In this document: positions 26,087-35,321 of the stretch, one piece after another
Layout of the letters: the number at the start of each line of letters is the position of its first letter
How positions within the stretch are numbered: position 1 is the first letter of the stretch
Assembly (NCBI RefSeq): GCF_014201615.1
Contig: NZ_JACHEU010000001.1
Span: forward strand, 701,631-765,630
Reading direction: 5' to 3'
DNA length: 64,000 bases
DNA from: Aquamicrobium lusatiense
Lineage (GTDB): Bacteria; Pseudomonadota; Alphaproteobacteria; Rhizobiales; Rhizobiaceae
Position numbers and translations under genes: made by a program
The notes under the pieces: generated by a model
Databases searched by the model: none
The model's input: the letters and a program-made list of their open reading frames with translations, nothing else
What the model was told of the DNA's origin: nothing

Positions 26087-27259
26087 ATGTCGTCCAGCTC
26101 AGCATCCTCCGAGGCTGAAGTTCATCCTTTCCCGACCACCCGCGCCGCACCTGCGGGCGAAGCGCCGCATCACGCGGAGGCCCCGGCGCAGGCGCAGCCT
26201 TCCGCCGCGCCGCGCAGGCGTTCGGCTCGTTCCATGCTGTTGCCGATCATCGGTGCGCTGCTTTTCGGCGCCGGCGCCTGGTACGGCTATGGCTACTGGA
26301 CGGATGGCCGCTTCATGATCTCGACCGACGATGCCTATGTGCAGGCAGACATGGCGTTCATATCGCCGAAGATTTCGGGCTATATCGCCGAGGTGAAGGT
26401 CGCCGAGAACCAGCATGTGAAGGCAGGCGATCCGCTCTTCGTGGTCGATGACGGCGACTATAAAATCGCTGTCGCGCAGGCGGAGGCCGAGATCGCCACC
26501 CATTCGCGGACGCTGGAGCGCATCGACGCGCAGATCGTGGCCGCTCACGCCTCCCTTCAGCAGGCCGAAGCGCAAAAAGCCTCGGCGCAGGCAGCCTTCG
26601 ACAATGCGGTGCGCACGCAGGATCGCGCCACGCAACTGCTCAGGACCCGTGTGGCCACGCAGGCACAGCTCGACGACGCCAGCGCCGCAGCGGAACAGGC
26701 CAAAGCCGCCCTGGCCGGATCAGAGGCGCAGATTGCCGCCGCAAAAGCCAATGTCGGCGTTCTCGAAGCCCAGAAGGCCGAAACGGCGAGCACGCTCGCG
26801 TCGCTGGAACTTGCCCGGCAAAAGGCCGGGCGCGACCTTGGCTTCACCGTCATGCGCGCGCCCTATGACGGCGTGGTCGGCAATCGTTCGGTCGAAAAGG
26901 GAGATCTCGTCAGCCCCGGCCAGAAGCTTGCTGTGGTGGTGCCGGTGAACCGTCTCCATATCATCGCCAATTTCAAGGAAACCCAGCTCGCCGCACTGGT
27001 GCCCGGCCAGAAGGTCCACATCGCCGTTGACGCGATGGGTGGTGAAGGTTTCGAGGGCTCGGTGTCGTCGCTGGCGCCGGCTTCAGGCGCGGTCTTCTCC
27101 ATGCTGCCGCCGGAAAACGCCACCGGCAACTTCACCAAGGTGGTGCAGCGCGTGCCGGTTCGCATCGATCTTCCGCCGCAGGTGCTGGAAGGCGGCAAGC
27201 TGCGCGCGGGGCTTTCGGTGGTGGTCGACGTCGACAGCCGCACGGCCCCGGCAAGCTGA
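26087..27259 (+). CDS. emrA: HlyD/EmrA-family membrane fusion protein
   Basis: A 390-residue periplasmic adaptor. A Pro/Ala-rich cytoplasmic tail is followed by a membrane anchor at about 50-70. The first lipoyl half-motif is ISGYIAEVKVAENQHVKAGDPLF. An Ala/Gln-rich coiled coil covers about 125-245, and the second lipoyl half is MRAPYDGVVGNRSVEKGDLV. It links the EmrB-type transporter encoded downstream to an outer-membrane channel. GGAGAG lies 6 bases before the ATG. Expected to be repressed by the divergent TetR protein. Confidence 0.92.
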   Translation: MSSSSASSEAEVHPFPTTRAAPAGEAPHHAEAPAQAQPSAAPRRRSARSMLLPIIGALLFGAGAWYGYGYWTDGRFMISTDDAYVQADMAFISPKISGYIAEVKVAENQHVKAGDPLFVVDDGDYKIAVAQAEAEIATHSRTLERIDAQIVAAHASLQQAEAQKASAQAAFDNAVRTQDRATQLLRTRVATQAQLDDASAAAEQAKAALAGSEAQIAAAKANVGVLEAQKAETASTLASLELARQKAGRDLGFTVMRAPYDGVVGNRSVEKGDLVSPGQKLAVVVPVNRLHIIANFKETQLAALVPGQKVHIAVDAMGGEGFEGSVSSLAPASGAVFSMLPPENATGNFTKVVQRVPVRIDLPPQVLEGGKLRAGLSVVVDVDSRTAPAS

Positions 27260-27325
27260 GCCGCGCCCTGCCCGGGATCGCCATGCGTCCCTTCGGCCGC
27301 ACAAGTCGCAATCTGAACTATTGAT

Positions 27326-27372
27326 GGAGCATCGGTCCGAAAGCCGGAATTCACTTTTCGATCCGATGCTCC
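27326..27372. repeat. Palindromic intergenic repeat between emrA and emrB
   Basis: GGAGCATCGG (27326-27335) and CCGATGCTCC (27363-27372) flank a core with CCGAAAGCCGGAATTCACTT. The GAGCATCG...CGAAAA.TGG...CGATGCTC pattern resembles a dispersed rhizobial palindrome, here acting as an intercistronic hairpin. Confidence 0.6.
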
Positions 27373-27388
27373 GGCGGGAGCCTTCCAG

Positions 27389-28966
27389 ATGTCAGGTGCA
27401 GCGATCACCGCCGGCGAAAGGCCTGCCGATCATATAGAGCCGCGCCGCATCATCGCCTTTCTGGCGATGGTGTTCGGTATGTTCATGGCCATCCTGGACA
27501 TCCAGATCGTGTCGGCGTCCCTGGCCGAGATTCAGGCGGGCCTTGGCGCGAGTTCCGACGAAATTCCATGGGTGCAGACCTCCTACCTGATCGCGGAGGT
27601 CATCATGATCCCGCTGTCGGGCTTCCTGTCGCGGATGCTGTCGACGCGGGTTCTGTTCACCACGGCAGCAGCCGGTTTCACCGCCGCCTCGGCGCTGGCC
27701 GCCACCGCCACCAATATCGACCAGATGATCGTCTATCGGGCGATACAGGGGTTCATCGGCGGCGGCATGATCCCCAGCGTGTTCGCAGCCGCCTTCACCA
27801 TCTTCCCGCCATCGCGCCGCGCGGTCGTCTCGCCGATGATCGGTCTGGTGGCGACGCTGGCGCCCACCATCGGCCCGACGGTCGGCGGCTATATCAGCCA
27901 TGCGATGTCGTGGCACTGGCTGTTCCTCGTCAACATCGTGCCCGGCATTCTGGTGGCAAGTGCCGCCTGGACGCTGATCGATTTCGACAAGCCCAACCTG
28001 TCCCTGTGGAAGAAGTTCGACTGGTGGGGGCTTGCCGGCATGGCCGCTTTTCTCGGCTCGCTCGAATATGTGCTGGAGGAAGGCCCCGGCAATGACTGGA
28101 TGCAGGATGAGACGGTGTTCGTCTTCACCGTGGTGATGGTGGTGGGCGCGGTGCTGTTCTTCTGGCGCGCCTTCCGGGCGGAAGAGCCGATCGTCGACCT
28201 GCGGGCCTTCACCAACGTCAATTTCGCGTTCGGCTCGCTGTTTTCCTTCGTCATCGGCATTGGCCTTTACGGGCTGACCTATCTCTATCCGATCTATCTG
28301 GGCCGCATTCGCGGCTATGATTCCATGATGATCGGCGAAGCGCTGTTCGTCAGCGGACTGGCCATGTTCTTCACCGCGCCGATCTCGGGCATGCTGTCGC
28401 GCAGGATGGACCCGAGGGTGATGATGATGATCGGGTTTCTCGGCTTTGCCGCAGGCACCTGGCAGATGACGAACCTGACGGCGGACTGGGATTTCTGGGA
28501 GCTGTTCGTGCCGCAGATCCTGCGCGGCGTATCGATGATGCTGTGCATGGTGCCGATCAACAACATCGCGCTCGGCACACTGCCGCCCGAGAGGCTGAAG
28601 AACGCGTCCGGCCTGTTCAACCTGACGCGCAATCTGGGGGGCGCGGTGGGACTTGCCATCATCAACACCATGCTCACGCACCGCAACGCCTTCCACTATG
28701 CGCGCCTGTCGGAACATGTGCAGTGGGGCAATCCTGCCGCCACCGAAAAGCTCGAAAGCCTGTCCCGGAATTTCGAGACGCATGGCGGCATCGACGGCTC
28801 GGCGGCGGCTCTTTCAAGGCTTTCGGCGATGGTGCACCAGCAGGCGGCCCTGCTCTCCTTCATGGATGTGTTCTACCTGCTGACGGTGCTGTTTGCCTCG
28901 CTGGCAATCTTCGCCCTGTTCATCCGCAAGCCGCCCGCGACGGTTGGCGGCGGCGGGGGACACTGA
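27389..28966 (+). CDS. emrB: MFS drug efflux transporter, DHA2/EmrB family
   Basis: A 525-residue, 14-span H+ antiporter. LDIQIVSASLAEIQAGLG near residue 30, the motif AIQGFIGGGMIPSVF near 117 and the antiporter motif C segment MIGLVATLAPTIGPTVGGY near 155 are visible. It works with the EmrA-type adaptor in a tripartite pump; the outer-membrane channel gene is not in the window. GGGAG lies 9 bases upstream of the start. Likely exports hydrophobic toxic compounds. Confidence 0.92.
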   Translation: MSGAAITAGERPADHIEPRRIIAFLAMVFGMFMAILDIQIVSASLAEIQAGLGASSDEIPWVQTSYLIAEVIMIPLSGFLSRMLSTRVLFTTAAAGFTAASALAATATNIDQMIVYRAIQGFIGGGMIPSVFAAAFTIFPPSRRAVVSPMIGLVATLAPTIGPTVGGYISHAMSWHWLFLVNIVPGILVASAAWTLIDFDKPNLSLWKKFDWWGLAGMAAFLGSLEYVLEEGPGNDWMQDETVFVFTVVMVVGAVLFFWRAFRAEEPIVDLRAFTNVNFAFGSLFSFVIGIGLYGLTYLYPIYLGRIRGYDSMMIGEALFVSGLAMFFTAPISGMLSRRMDPRVMMMIGFLGFAAGTWQMTNLTADWDFWELFVPQILRGVSMMLCMVPINNIALGTLPPERLKNASGLFNLTRNLGGAVGLAIINTMLTHRNAFHYARLSEHVQWGNPAATEKLESLSRNFETHGGIDGSAAALSRLSAMVHQQAALLSFMDVFYLLTVLFASLAIFALFIRKPPATVGGGGGH

Positions 28967-28997
28967 GCACCGGCCGCCCGCGCCGGCGTCAGGATTA

Positions 28998-29027
28998 TAC
29001 AAGACTTCCTTCCGGATCGTACAAGAC
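28998..29027 (+). promoter_or_regulatory. AraC-style direct-repeat operator upstream of the monooxygenase gene
   Basis: TACAAGAC occurs at 28998-29005 and again at 29020-29027 in the same orientation, 22 bp apart, about two helical turns. This is the classic half-site layout for AraC-family activators. A -10-like TAGCTT lies near 29048. Two AraC genes flank the adjacent cluster; the one at 30837-31721 is the nearest candidate. Confidence 0.6.
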
Positions 29028-29123
29028 CGTGACGGCACCCTTCTCCTAGCTTTTCTGCGAGGGAGCGCAGGCTCCCCGGCGGGGAGGAGGAACCCTCGCG
29101 ATCCGAAAGGGAGGAATGCCACT

Positions 29124-30773
29124 ATGAATATCGCCGTTCAGGGCGCGCTTCGCCGTGCGCCGTCAGATAAACCGGAAGTGCTGGATGCACTGATCATCGG
29201 CGCCGGCGTGGCCGGCATGTATCAGCTTCACCAGCTGCGTAAACATGGACTGAAGGTTCAGGCCGTGGACGCCGCCACCGATGTGGGCGGAACCTGGTAC
29301 TGGAACCGTTATCCCGGCGCCAAATTCGATTCCGAGAGCTACATCTACCAGTATCTGTTCGACGAAGCCCTCTACAAGGACTGGACGTGGAGCGAGCGCT
29401 TTCCCGCCCAGCCCGAAATCGAGCGCTGGATGCACTACATCGCCGACCGGCTGGAACTGCGCCCGGATATCCTGTTCGGCACGACGGTGACGTCCGCCGA
29501 ATATGACGAAAAACGCGGCCGCTGGACGGTGCACACGGATCGTGGCGATACGTTTGACACGCAGTTCCTGATCGGCTGCTGCGGCATGCTCTCGGCACCG
29601 CTGGAAAACCGTTTCCCCGGCCAGTCCACTTTCCGGGGCCGGATCTTCCACACGGCGCGGTGGCCGCGCGAGCCGCTTGATCTGGAAGGCAAGCGTGTCG
29701 GCGTGGTTGGCATCGGCGCCACCGGCATTCAGGTCATCCAGACCATTGCCGACAAGGTAGGCGAGCTGAAAGTCTTCATCCGCACCCCGCAATATGTGCT
29801 GCCGATGAAGAACCCGAAATACGGCCCCGAGGAAGCGAAGGCCTACAAGGCGCGTTTTGACGAGCTGCGCCAGAACCTGCCCCACACATTCAGCGGCTTC
29901 GAATATGACTTCACGAAGAAATGGGCGGAGCTCACCCCGGACGAACGCCTTGCCGTGATGGAGGAAATTTATGCCGACGGTTCGCTCAAGCTGTGGCTGG
30001 CCTCCTTCTCCGAAATGTTCTTCGAGGAGGATGTGTCGCGCGAGATTTCGGAGTTCGTGCGCGGCAAGATGATAGCCCGCCTGAAAGACCCGGAGCTGAT
30101 CGACCTTCTGGTTCCCAATGCCGATGACTATGGCTTCGGCACCCACCGCGTGCCGCTGGAGACCAACTATCTGGAGGTCTACCATCGCGACAATGTCGAG
30201 CCGGTCAGCGTGCGCGACAATCCGATCGCCGAGGTCGTGCCGGAAGGCATCCGGCTGGAAGACGGAACCGTGCACGAGCTGGACGTCATCATTCTGGCAA
30301 CCGGCTTCGATGCGGGCTCCGGTGCGCTGACGCGCATCGACATCAAGGGCAAGGGTGGCCGCACGCTGAAGGATGACTGGAGCCGTGATATCCGCACCGC
30401 CTACGGCACCATGGTGCACGGCTATCCGAACCTGCTGATCACCGGCTCGCCGCTGTCGCCCTCGGCCGCACTGTGCAACATGACGACCTGCCTGCAACAG
30501 CAGACCGAGTGGATTTCGGCGCTGGTGTCTCACATGCGCGCCGCCGGCAAGACGGTTATGGAGGCGTCAGCGGAGCTGGAGGAGGAATGGGTTCAGCACC
30601 ATGACGAAACGGCCAACGCCACGCTGATCGCCCGCACCAATTCCTGGTATGTCGGCTCCAACATTCCGGGCAAGCCGCGCAGGGTTCTGTCCTATACGGG
30701 CGGCGTCGGCACCTATCGCCAGAAATGTGACGAGCTTGCAGGCTCCGGCTATCAGGGCGTGCAAATGGCGTGA
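29124..30773 (+). CDS. Baeyer-Villiger flavin monooxygenase (cyclohexanone monooxygenase type)
   Basis: A 549-residue type I Baeyer-Villiger monooxygenase that inserts oxygen next to a ketone carbonyl to give an ester or lactone, using FAD and NADPH. The FAD Rossmann motif GAGVAG is at 26-31, GGTWYWNRYPGAKFD at about 55-69, the diagnostic FxGxxxHTxxW as FRGRIFHTARW at 170-180, and the NADPH motif GIGATG at 196-201. GGGAGGA precedes ATG 29124; the open frame begins earlier but inside the promoter region. A terminator follows. The convergent cluster includes an esterase that could cleave the product. Confidence 0.94.
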   Translation: MNIAVQGALRRAPSDKPEVLDALIIGAGVAGMYQLHQLRKHGLKVQAVDAATDVGGTWYWNRYPGAKFDSESYIYQYLFDEALYKDWTWSERFPAQPEIERWMHYIADRLELRPDILFGTTVTSAEYDEKRGRWTVHTDRGDTFDTQFLIGCCGMLSAPLENRFPGQSTFRGRIFHTARWPREPLDLEGKRVGVVGIGATGIQVIQTIADKVGELKVFIRTPQYVLPMKNPKYGPEEAKAYKARFDELRQNLPHTFSGFEYDFTKKWAELTPDERLAVMEEIYADGSLKLWLASFSEMFFEEDVSREISEFVRGKMIARLKDPELIDLLVPNADDYGFGTHRVPLETNYLEVYHRDNVEPVSVRDNPIAEVVPEGIRLEDGTVHELDVIILATGFDAGSGALTRIDIKGKGGRTLKDDWSRDIRTAYGTMVHGYPNLLITGSPLSPSAALCNMTTCLQQQTEWISALVSHMRAAGKTVMEASAELEEEWVQHHDETANATLIARTNSWYVGSNIPGKPRRVLSYTGGVGTYRQKCDELAGSGYQGVQMA

Positions 30774-30792
30774 TGCGTTTCTGACTGAAACA

Positions 30793-30826
30793 GGGGGCGC
30801 GGACCTGCGTCTGCGGCCCCTTTTTT
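30793..30826 (+). terminator. Intrinsic terminator after the monooxygenase gene
   Basis: A GC-rich stem beginning GGGGGCGC and closing GCGGCCCC is followed by six T (30821-30826), 20 bp after the stop codon. It separates the monooxygenase from the convergent AraC gene. Confidence 0.8.
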
Positions 30827-30836
30827 GCGCGGCACC

Positions 30837-31721
30837 CTATTGAGCGCTGCGGCGGAAGGCGGCGGGGGTGGTGCCGTAGGAGCGCGCGAAAAGCCGGGTC
30901 AGATGCGCCTGATCGGTGAAGCCGCAGGAGGCCGCGATCTCCTTGATCGGAAGCGTCGTGGTGGCCAGCATATGCCGCGCGCAGGCAAGCCGCCTGTCGA
31001 TGACATGGGCATAGGGCGGCTTGCCGAAACTGTGCCTGAACTGGCGCGCGAACAGGCAGGGCGTCAACCCGAGTTCCGCAGCCATCTGGCTGAGATCGAG
31101 CGATTGCCCGAGGTTGGAGGCGATGAAATCCTCGATGCGGCGCATCTGGCCGGGCGCCAGTCCACTGGAAGAAGACACCGGTCTGGTGCGGATCGAGGCG
31201 TAGCGGCGCAGAAGGTGAACGCTGAGTGCCCGCGCCACCGATTCCACATAGAGCGCTCCGCCCATCGCCTGATGGCGGGCTTCTTCGGAAATGGCGTGCA
31301 TGGCCGCCGTCATCACCGGGTCGTCGGTGCGCAGCACGTCGGCGAGCTGAACGTCGGAAACGTGGCAGTCCATAACCTCCGAGGCGACGGAAGCCACCAG
31401 TGCGCCGGACAGATAGACATGGGTGACGTCGATCGGCTCGGTCCATGTCCAGTGCGCTTTTTGGGCCCGGGTGAGCAGCGAGGCCGCGCCGGGACCCAGC
31501 CGGTCGCGGCTCCAGCGTCCCTCGAAGCGGCGTTGCATGGGCGTGTCGCCGGCCTGATAGCCGACCAGCATGAAATCGCGCATGGCCGGAACGATCACGT
31601 CCTGACCATGGTAGTGATAGGCGCGCAGCGCCACATGGCGCCAGCCAAGCTTGTCGCTGGCCAGCAGGATGCGTCCCGGCACCCAGTCGGGCAACTGTTC
31701 GGGAGGCAAAAGGTCCGTCAT
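30837..31721 (-). CDS. AraC-family regulator near the monooxygenase
   Basis: A 294-residue regulator. The N-terminal sensor is about 170 residues without a recognised ligand pocket motif. The C-terminal AraC DNA-binding domain shows FIASNLGQSLDLSQMAAELG, FARQFRHSFGKPPYAHVIDRR and IKEIAASCGFTDQAHLTRLFARSYGTTPAAFR in pieces across about 195-292. ATG 31721 has GGAG 8 bases upstream; the longer frame to 31772 covers the intergenic hairpin. Likely activates the monooxygenase and/or the esterase gene upstream of it. Confidence 0.9.
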   Translation of the reverse strand: MTDLLPPEQLPDWVPGRILLASDKLGWRHVALRAYHYHGQDVIVPAMRDFMLVGYQAGDTPMQRRFEGRWSRDRLGPGAASLLTRAQKAHWTWTEPIDVTHVYLSGALVASVASEVMDCHVSDVQLADVLRTDDPVMTAAMHAISEEARHQAMGGALYVESVARALSVHLLRRYASIRTRPVSSSSGLAPGQMRRIEDFIASNLGQSLDLSQMAAELGLTPCLFARQFRHSFGKPPYAHVIDRRLACARHMLATTTLPIKEIAASCGFTDQAHLTRLFARSYGTTPAAFRRSAQ

Positions 31722-31749
31722 TGCATCAACTCCTTTCGGTGCCGAAAGG

Positions 31750-31770
31750 GCCGGGGCGGAATGCCCCGGC
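31750..31770 (-). terminator. GC-rich stem-loop between esterase and AraC genes
   Basis: GCCGGGGC (31750-31757) and GCCCCGGC (31763-31770) flank a 5-base loop. No T-tract follows, so it may lower rather than stop read-through from the esterase gene into araC. Confidence 0.45.
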
Positions 31771-31803
31771 ACGTCAGTGCGTCAGCGGTTGCGGGCCTGC
31801 CTG

Positions 31804-32997
31804 TCAGGCCGCCCGCGCGGAGGCCACGGTTTGATAGACAGCGGTCTCGAAGTCGAGATAGCCGCCTAAGGAGACCGGGTCGCCAAAGGGCAGGATCTGC
31901 GTTGCCCAGTAGCCGCCGACGCCATTCTGGCGATCGATCCAGTAGAAGCTGTTGGCCAATCCCGCCCAGCCGATGGCGCCCGCCGGGCGACCCGTCGGCG
32001 CCTCCTCGTCATTGACCATGAAAGTGTAGGACCACGATTTTTTGAGGCCGGGGAAGAACTCCGCATCGTTCGACAGGGAAGCGATGACGCCCGGCAGCAT
32101 GCCCACTTTCTGGTGCTCCTGCAGGCCGTTTTTGACCGCCCAGGCCACGGTTTCCGGCTTCAGCACGCGGCCATTGGGACCGTCGCCGTCGTTCAGCCAC
32201 ATGCGGATGAACTTCATGTATTCCGGGATCGTCGCATAGAGGCCGTGCCCGCCCATGTCGACTTCGGGATTGTCGGGCAGTTCGAAGCCGTCCATGGGGC
32301 TGAGGCCGCCATCGGCGGTGCGGGCATGGATGGTGGCCGAACGCTCCTTCATCGAAGGCGTGCGGGTGAAGGCGATCTCCTGCATGCCGAGCTGGGCAAA
32401 GATGCGCTCCCGCATCACCTCGCCAAGACGCTTGCCGCGAATGGCCTCGACCACCTGACCCACCCAGTCGATGTTCGAACCATATTCCCACTTCTCGCCC
32501 GGATCGAACAGAAGCGGTGTTTCGATGGCGGCACGCGTGGCGGCCACGATGCTTGGCTGGCCATGTTCCTCGGCCATGCGCCTGTATTTCTCGTTGAAGA
32601 AGTCATAGCCGAAGCCGCCGGTGTGCAGCATCAGCTGGCGGGTGGTCACATCCGATTTCGGCGCGCGCAGCATGGGCTTGCCGGCGCTGTCGAAGCCATC
32701 GAGGACCTGCAACTTGCCGATGGCCGGAACATAGTCGCGCGCCGGCGCATCGAGATCGAGAAGGCCTTCTTCCACGCATTGCAGAGCGGTGGTGCCGGCG
32801 ATCGCCTTGGTGGTCGAGAAAATGGCGAAGACGGTGTCCTCGCTCATCGCGTCGTCGCCGAGGCGCCGGTCGCCTGCCGCGCCTGAATAGATGTCCTGCT
32901 TGCGGTCCGTGACCATGGCGACGACGCCCGGAACACGGCTCTCGCCCTGCGTGACCCGCGACAGCACCGCATCACAGGCCGATTTCAACTCACCCAT
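31804..32997 (-). CDS. Serine hydrolase of the beta-lactamase/family VIII esterase type
   Basis: A 397-residue protein of the class C beta-lactamase fold. The nucleophile motif SxxK is STTK at 61-64 and the second motif is YGSN with Tyr172. Lack of a signal peptide points to a cytoplasmic esterase (EstB-like) rather than a penicillinase. Placed next to a Baeyer-Villiger monooxygenase, it plausibly hydrolyses the ester product. It is transcribed with the AraC gene downstream (82 bp). Substrate specificity is inference. Confidence 0.88.
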   Translation of the reverse strand: MGELKSACDAVLSRVTQGESRVPGVVAMVTDRKQDIYSGAAGDRRLGDDAMSEDTVFAIFSTTKAIAGTTALQCVEEGLLDLDAPARDYVPAIGKLQVLDGFDSAGKPMLRAPKSDVTTRQLMLHTGGFGYDFFNEKYRRMAEEHGQPSIVAATRAAIETPLLFDPGEKWEYGSNIDWVGQVVEAIRGKRLGEVMRERIFAQLGMQEIAFTRTPSMKERSATIHARTADGGLSPMDGFELPDNPEVDMGGHGLYATIPEYMKFIRMWLNDGDGPNGRVLKPETVAWAVKNGLQEHQKVGMLPGVIASLSNDAEFFPGLKKSWSYTFMVNDEEAPTGRPAGAIGWAGLANSFYWIDRQNGVGGYWATQILPFGDPVSLGGYLDFETAVYQTVASARAA

Positions 32998-33099
32998 GCC
33001 TATCCTCCCTTGGCAACACGAATGTTATCGCGAGAATGCGGCCTGCCGAAAGCGCCTGCTATCCGTCATCGGCATTGGTTGTCCGCAATCGGAAGCGGA

Positions 33100-34116
33100 T
33101 CAGTGGCGCGATCTGGCGAAGGCCAGCGTCTGCGAAGGCAATTCTCCGAACCTTTCCCTGTAGGTTCCGGCCATGGCTCCGAAATTCACATAGCCCCACT
33201 CGGCGGCGATGGAGGTGACGGTCTCTTCGGGCCGGGCATTGCGCAGCGCATTGCGCAAACCTTCCAGTCGCCGCTCGCGCAGAAAATCCCTTGGCGAGAT
33301 GCCGCGGAACTGCCTGAAACCACCCGAAAGCGTGCGCACCGACACGCCAAGCCGGCTGGCGATTTCGCCGATGGTGGGCGGATCCTGCGCCATCTCTGTC
33401 ATGATGGCCTCGGCCTCGCGCACATAGTGCGGCGCGGCCGACCGCGCCCCGTCCTTCAGCGACACACCGGCACCCTGCGCCCACAGCATCAGCAGTTCGG
33501 CGCAGATCAGCTCTTCCAGATGCCGCCCCATGATGCCGTTGTCCGCAACCTGCCCGTTGGCCTGTATCGACTGGCAGGCATAGTTGAGCAGCGCCTGCCA
33601 GCGCGACCCATCGCCGCCGAAGGCGACGCGCCGGGTCCACAGCCGGTCGTCGGGAATGAAGCCGAACCAGCGATGCGCCACCTCCGCCATCACGTCATGG
33701 GGAATGGTGAGGTTGAGCTGCATGTGTTCGGCATCGCCGTCCAGCCAGTATTCGGTGCGGCTGCAATCCACGACGAAACTTTCGCCGGGACCCGTCATGG
33801 CATCCGCCTCAGCCGTATATTTGTGACGCAGCGCACCGCGCAGCGTGTTCAGCACCAGAATATTGCCGGCGGCGGGATCGAACTCATCGAGATGGATCGG
33901 CACGCCATAGGAAAAACGCGTGAGCGTGATGCGCCTTATATTGGCGCGCCGCATCGTGGCGTCGGGGTTGAGCAGATGACCCAGCGGCCTGACCCGATAG
34001 GGCATGTAAACGCGGCGGCAGAAATCCTGCACCTCGTCCCAGTCCTGAGACGTGGTGCGTCCATGCTGGACGATCGGCCGCCCCGCCATGTCGTATAACA
34101 GCGCTTTGTCGAGCAT
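33100..34116 (-). CDS. AraC-family regulator with AraC-binding-like N-terminal domain (FeaR-like layout)
   Basis: A 338-residue regulator. The N-terminal sensor of about 200 residues includes GHLLNPDATMRRANIRRITL and LTIPHDVMAEVAHRWFG, resembling the AraC_binding_2/FeaR-type domain. The C-terminal HTH has PTIGEIASRLGVSVRTLSGGF and VTSIAAEWGYVNFGAMAGTYRERFG split across about 245-325. It lies 102 bp upstream of the esterase gene on the same strand and probably controls this cluster. Confidence 0.9.
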   Translation of the reverse strand: MLDKALLYDMAGRPIVQHGRTTSQDWDEVQDFCRRVYMPYRVRPLGHLLNPDATMRRANIRRITLTRFSYGVPIHLDEFDPAAGNILVLNTLRGALRHKYTAEADAMTGPGESFVVDCSRTEYWLDGDAEHMQLNLTIPHDVMAEVAHRWFGFIPDDRLWTRRVAFGGDGSRWQALLNYACQSIQANGQVADNGIMGRHLEELICAELLMLWAQGAGVSLKDGARSAAPHYVREAEAIMTEMAQDPPTIGEIASRLGVSVRTLSGGFRQFRGISPRDFLRERRLEGLRNALRNARPEETVTSIAAEWGYVNFGAMAGTYRERFGELPSQTLAFARSRH

Positions 34117-34481
34117 GACCGACTCCTCCTTCAGTCACAGCACGCACACATAATGGCATGAGGAAACCGCTCTTGCATCAATTCGATTCAGCCGGGGCAC
34201 AGGCTTCGGTTCCATGTCGGAAGAGGGAAATCCGGTCGCGCATCTGCGCCGGCACCGTCTTCATCCTGCTGTCTCTGTTCCGTTGGCAGGATGGCAGTAC
34301 CGAGGGACTGACCGGGTTCGATACGGCTGCGCTTCGGCAAATGATTTATGACTGCGAATATTATCCGGATATGGGTAAGTACAGATAGATAAAGACTGCC
34401 TGTTTTGCCGACTGTTTCGGATTTAATTCGCCTTAAGATAAATTGTTAGCGTGGCACCTTGCATTCATCACAATTGCATCA
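34117..34481. other. Gene-free stretch upstream of cspA
   Basis: No reading frame here has a ribosome site or family features. It should hold the promoter of the minus-strand AraC gene at its left end and, at its right end, the cspA promoter. The last 100 bp are AT-rich compared with the flanks. Confidence 0.5.
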
Positions 34482-34487
34482 TATGTA
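34459..34487 (+). promoter_or_regulatory. Candidate cspA promoter with long leader
   Basis: TTGCAT (34459-34464), 17-base spacer, TATGTA (34482-34487). The transcript would have a leader of about 130 nt before ATG 34626, a length typical of cold-shock genes whose leaders regulate mRNA stability. Confidence 0.5.
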
Positions 34488-34625
34488 TTGAGCATCGATC
34501 TTGCTGACGAAGTTTGTTTTCGCGCAGAAGCGCTCTGACGATATTCCCCTCTCAATTTCGACGACTGCGACGTTCGGCATGCGGCCGGGCGTTGGATTTC
34601 TGTGCCGATTGATAAGGAGATCGTC

Positions 34626-34835
34626 ATGACTATTGGAACCGTAAAGTTCTTCAACAGCACCAAGGGCTATGGGTTTATTGCACCTGAGGATGGCAGCACG
34701 GATGTGTTCGTCCATATCTCTGCCGTCGAGCGCGCCGGCATGCATACCATCGCCGAAGGCCAGAAGCTGAGCTTCGACGTTGTGAGAGACAATCGCAGCG
34801 GCAAGAGCGCGGCTGAAAACCTGCAGGCTGCCTGA
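34626..34835 (+). CDS. cspA: Cold-shock protein, CspA family
   Basis: A 69-residue single OB-fold RNA/DNA chaperone. RNP1 is KGYGFIAPED (about 15-24) and RNP2 is VFVHIS (about 30-35). ATG 34626 has AAGGAG 6 bases upstream and is preferred over the earlier in-frame codon at 34602. A terminator lies about 65 bp after the stop, before a second small gene. Confidence 0.95.
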   Translation: MTIGTVKFFNSTKGYGFIAPEDGSTDVFVHISAVERAGMHTIAEGQKLSFDVVRDNRSGKSAAENLQAA

Positions 34836-34898
34836 TGAATGACGCCTCTGGTCTTTGACCACGGATGTACTGGCACTGACCATTGAGGCGGACAGGAG

Positions 34899-34924
34899 AA
34901 GGTCGGGATTTCCCGGCCTTTTTC
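34899..34924 (+). terminator. Intrinsic terminator after cspA
   Basis: AAGGTCGGGA pairs with TCCCGGCCTT around TT, followed by TTT. It lies 22 bp before the next small gene, so that gene may be expressed by read-through or its own promoter. Confidence 0.7.
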
Positions 34925-34946
34925 GTTTTCGTAAAGGAGTACCGAA

Positions 34947-35183
34947 ATGAACCATGATGCGGTCAACGCTGTTTTCAGGCCCGCTCTCACGAAGATGGAG
35001 ACGAAGGCAGATATATCGGCCCGCGTGGCGCGCCAGATCATTGACACCGAGGTTGCGAAGCGAAACGCCAAGACAGAGCGCCTGAAGGCCGCACGTCTGG
35101 AGATGGAGGCCATCGAGGCGGGGAAGCCGGAAGAAAATGCGGTGCCGCAAAAGAAGCGCAGGCCATCCGTGAAAGCGAAATGA
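34947..35183 (+). CDS. Small basic Ala/Lys/Glu-rich protein downstream of cspA
   Basis: A 78-residue, highly charged, predicted helical protein. AAAGGAG lies 8 bases before the ATG. The central helix is ISARVARQIIDTEVAKRNAK, and the tail KKRRPSVKAK is strongly basic. Small charged proteins are often encoded next to cspA in Rhizobiales. The function is unknown; the tail would suit nucleic-acid binding. Confidence 0.75.
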   Translation: MNHDAVNAVFRPALTKMETKADISARVARQIIDTEVAKRNAKTERLKAARLEMEAIEAGKPEENAVPQKKRRPSVKAK

Positions 35184-35321
35184 CAGACGGCGCAAATCAG
35201 CGCCATTTCTCGTCTTCAGTCACCTTCATTTACGGGCTTGCGGCCGGAAGCTCTCCGTTTTCGTGGGGATGAGCCGAGTTCTGTCCGTATGCGCTCAGCG
35301 GCGGTTGCGGAGCCGATGGGC

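Noticed and set aside
31804..32997. AmpC-type beta-lactamase resistance gene
   Set aside because: SxxK and Tyr motifs are shared with family VIII esterases; there is no signal peptide or ampR neighbour, and the gene sits with a Baeyer-Villiger monooxygenase.
34158..34388. 76-codon plus-strand frame upstream of cspA
   Set aside because: No ribosome site and no family features; it ends well before the cspA promoter.
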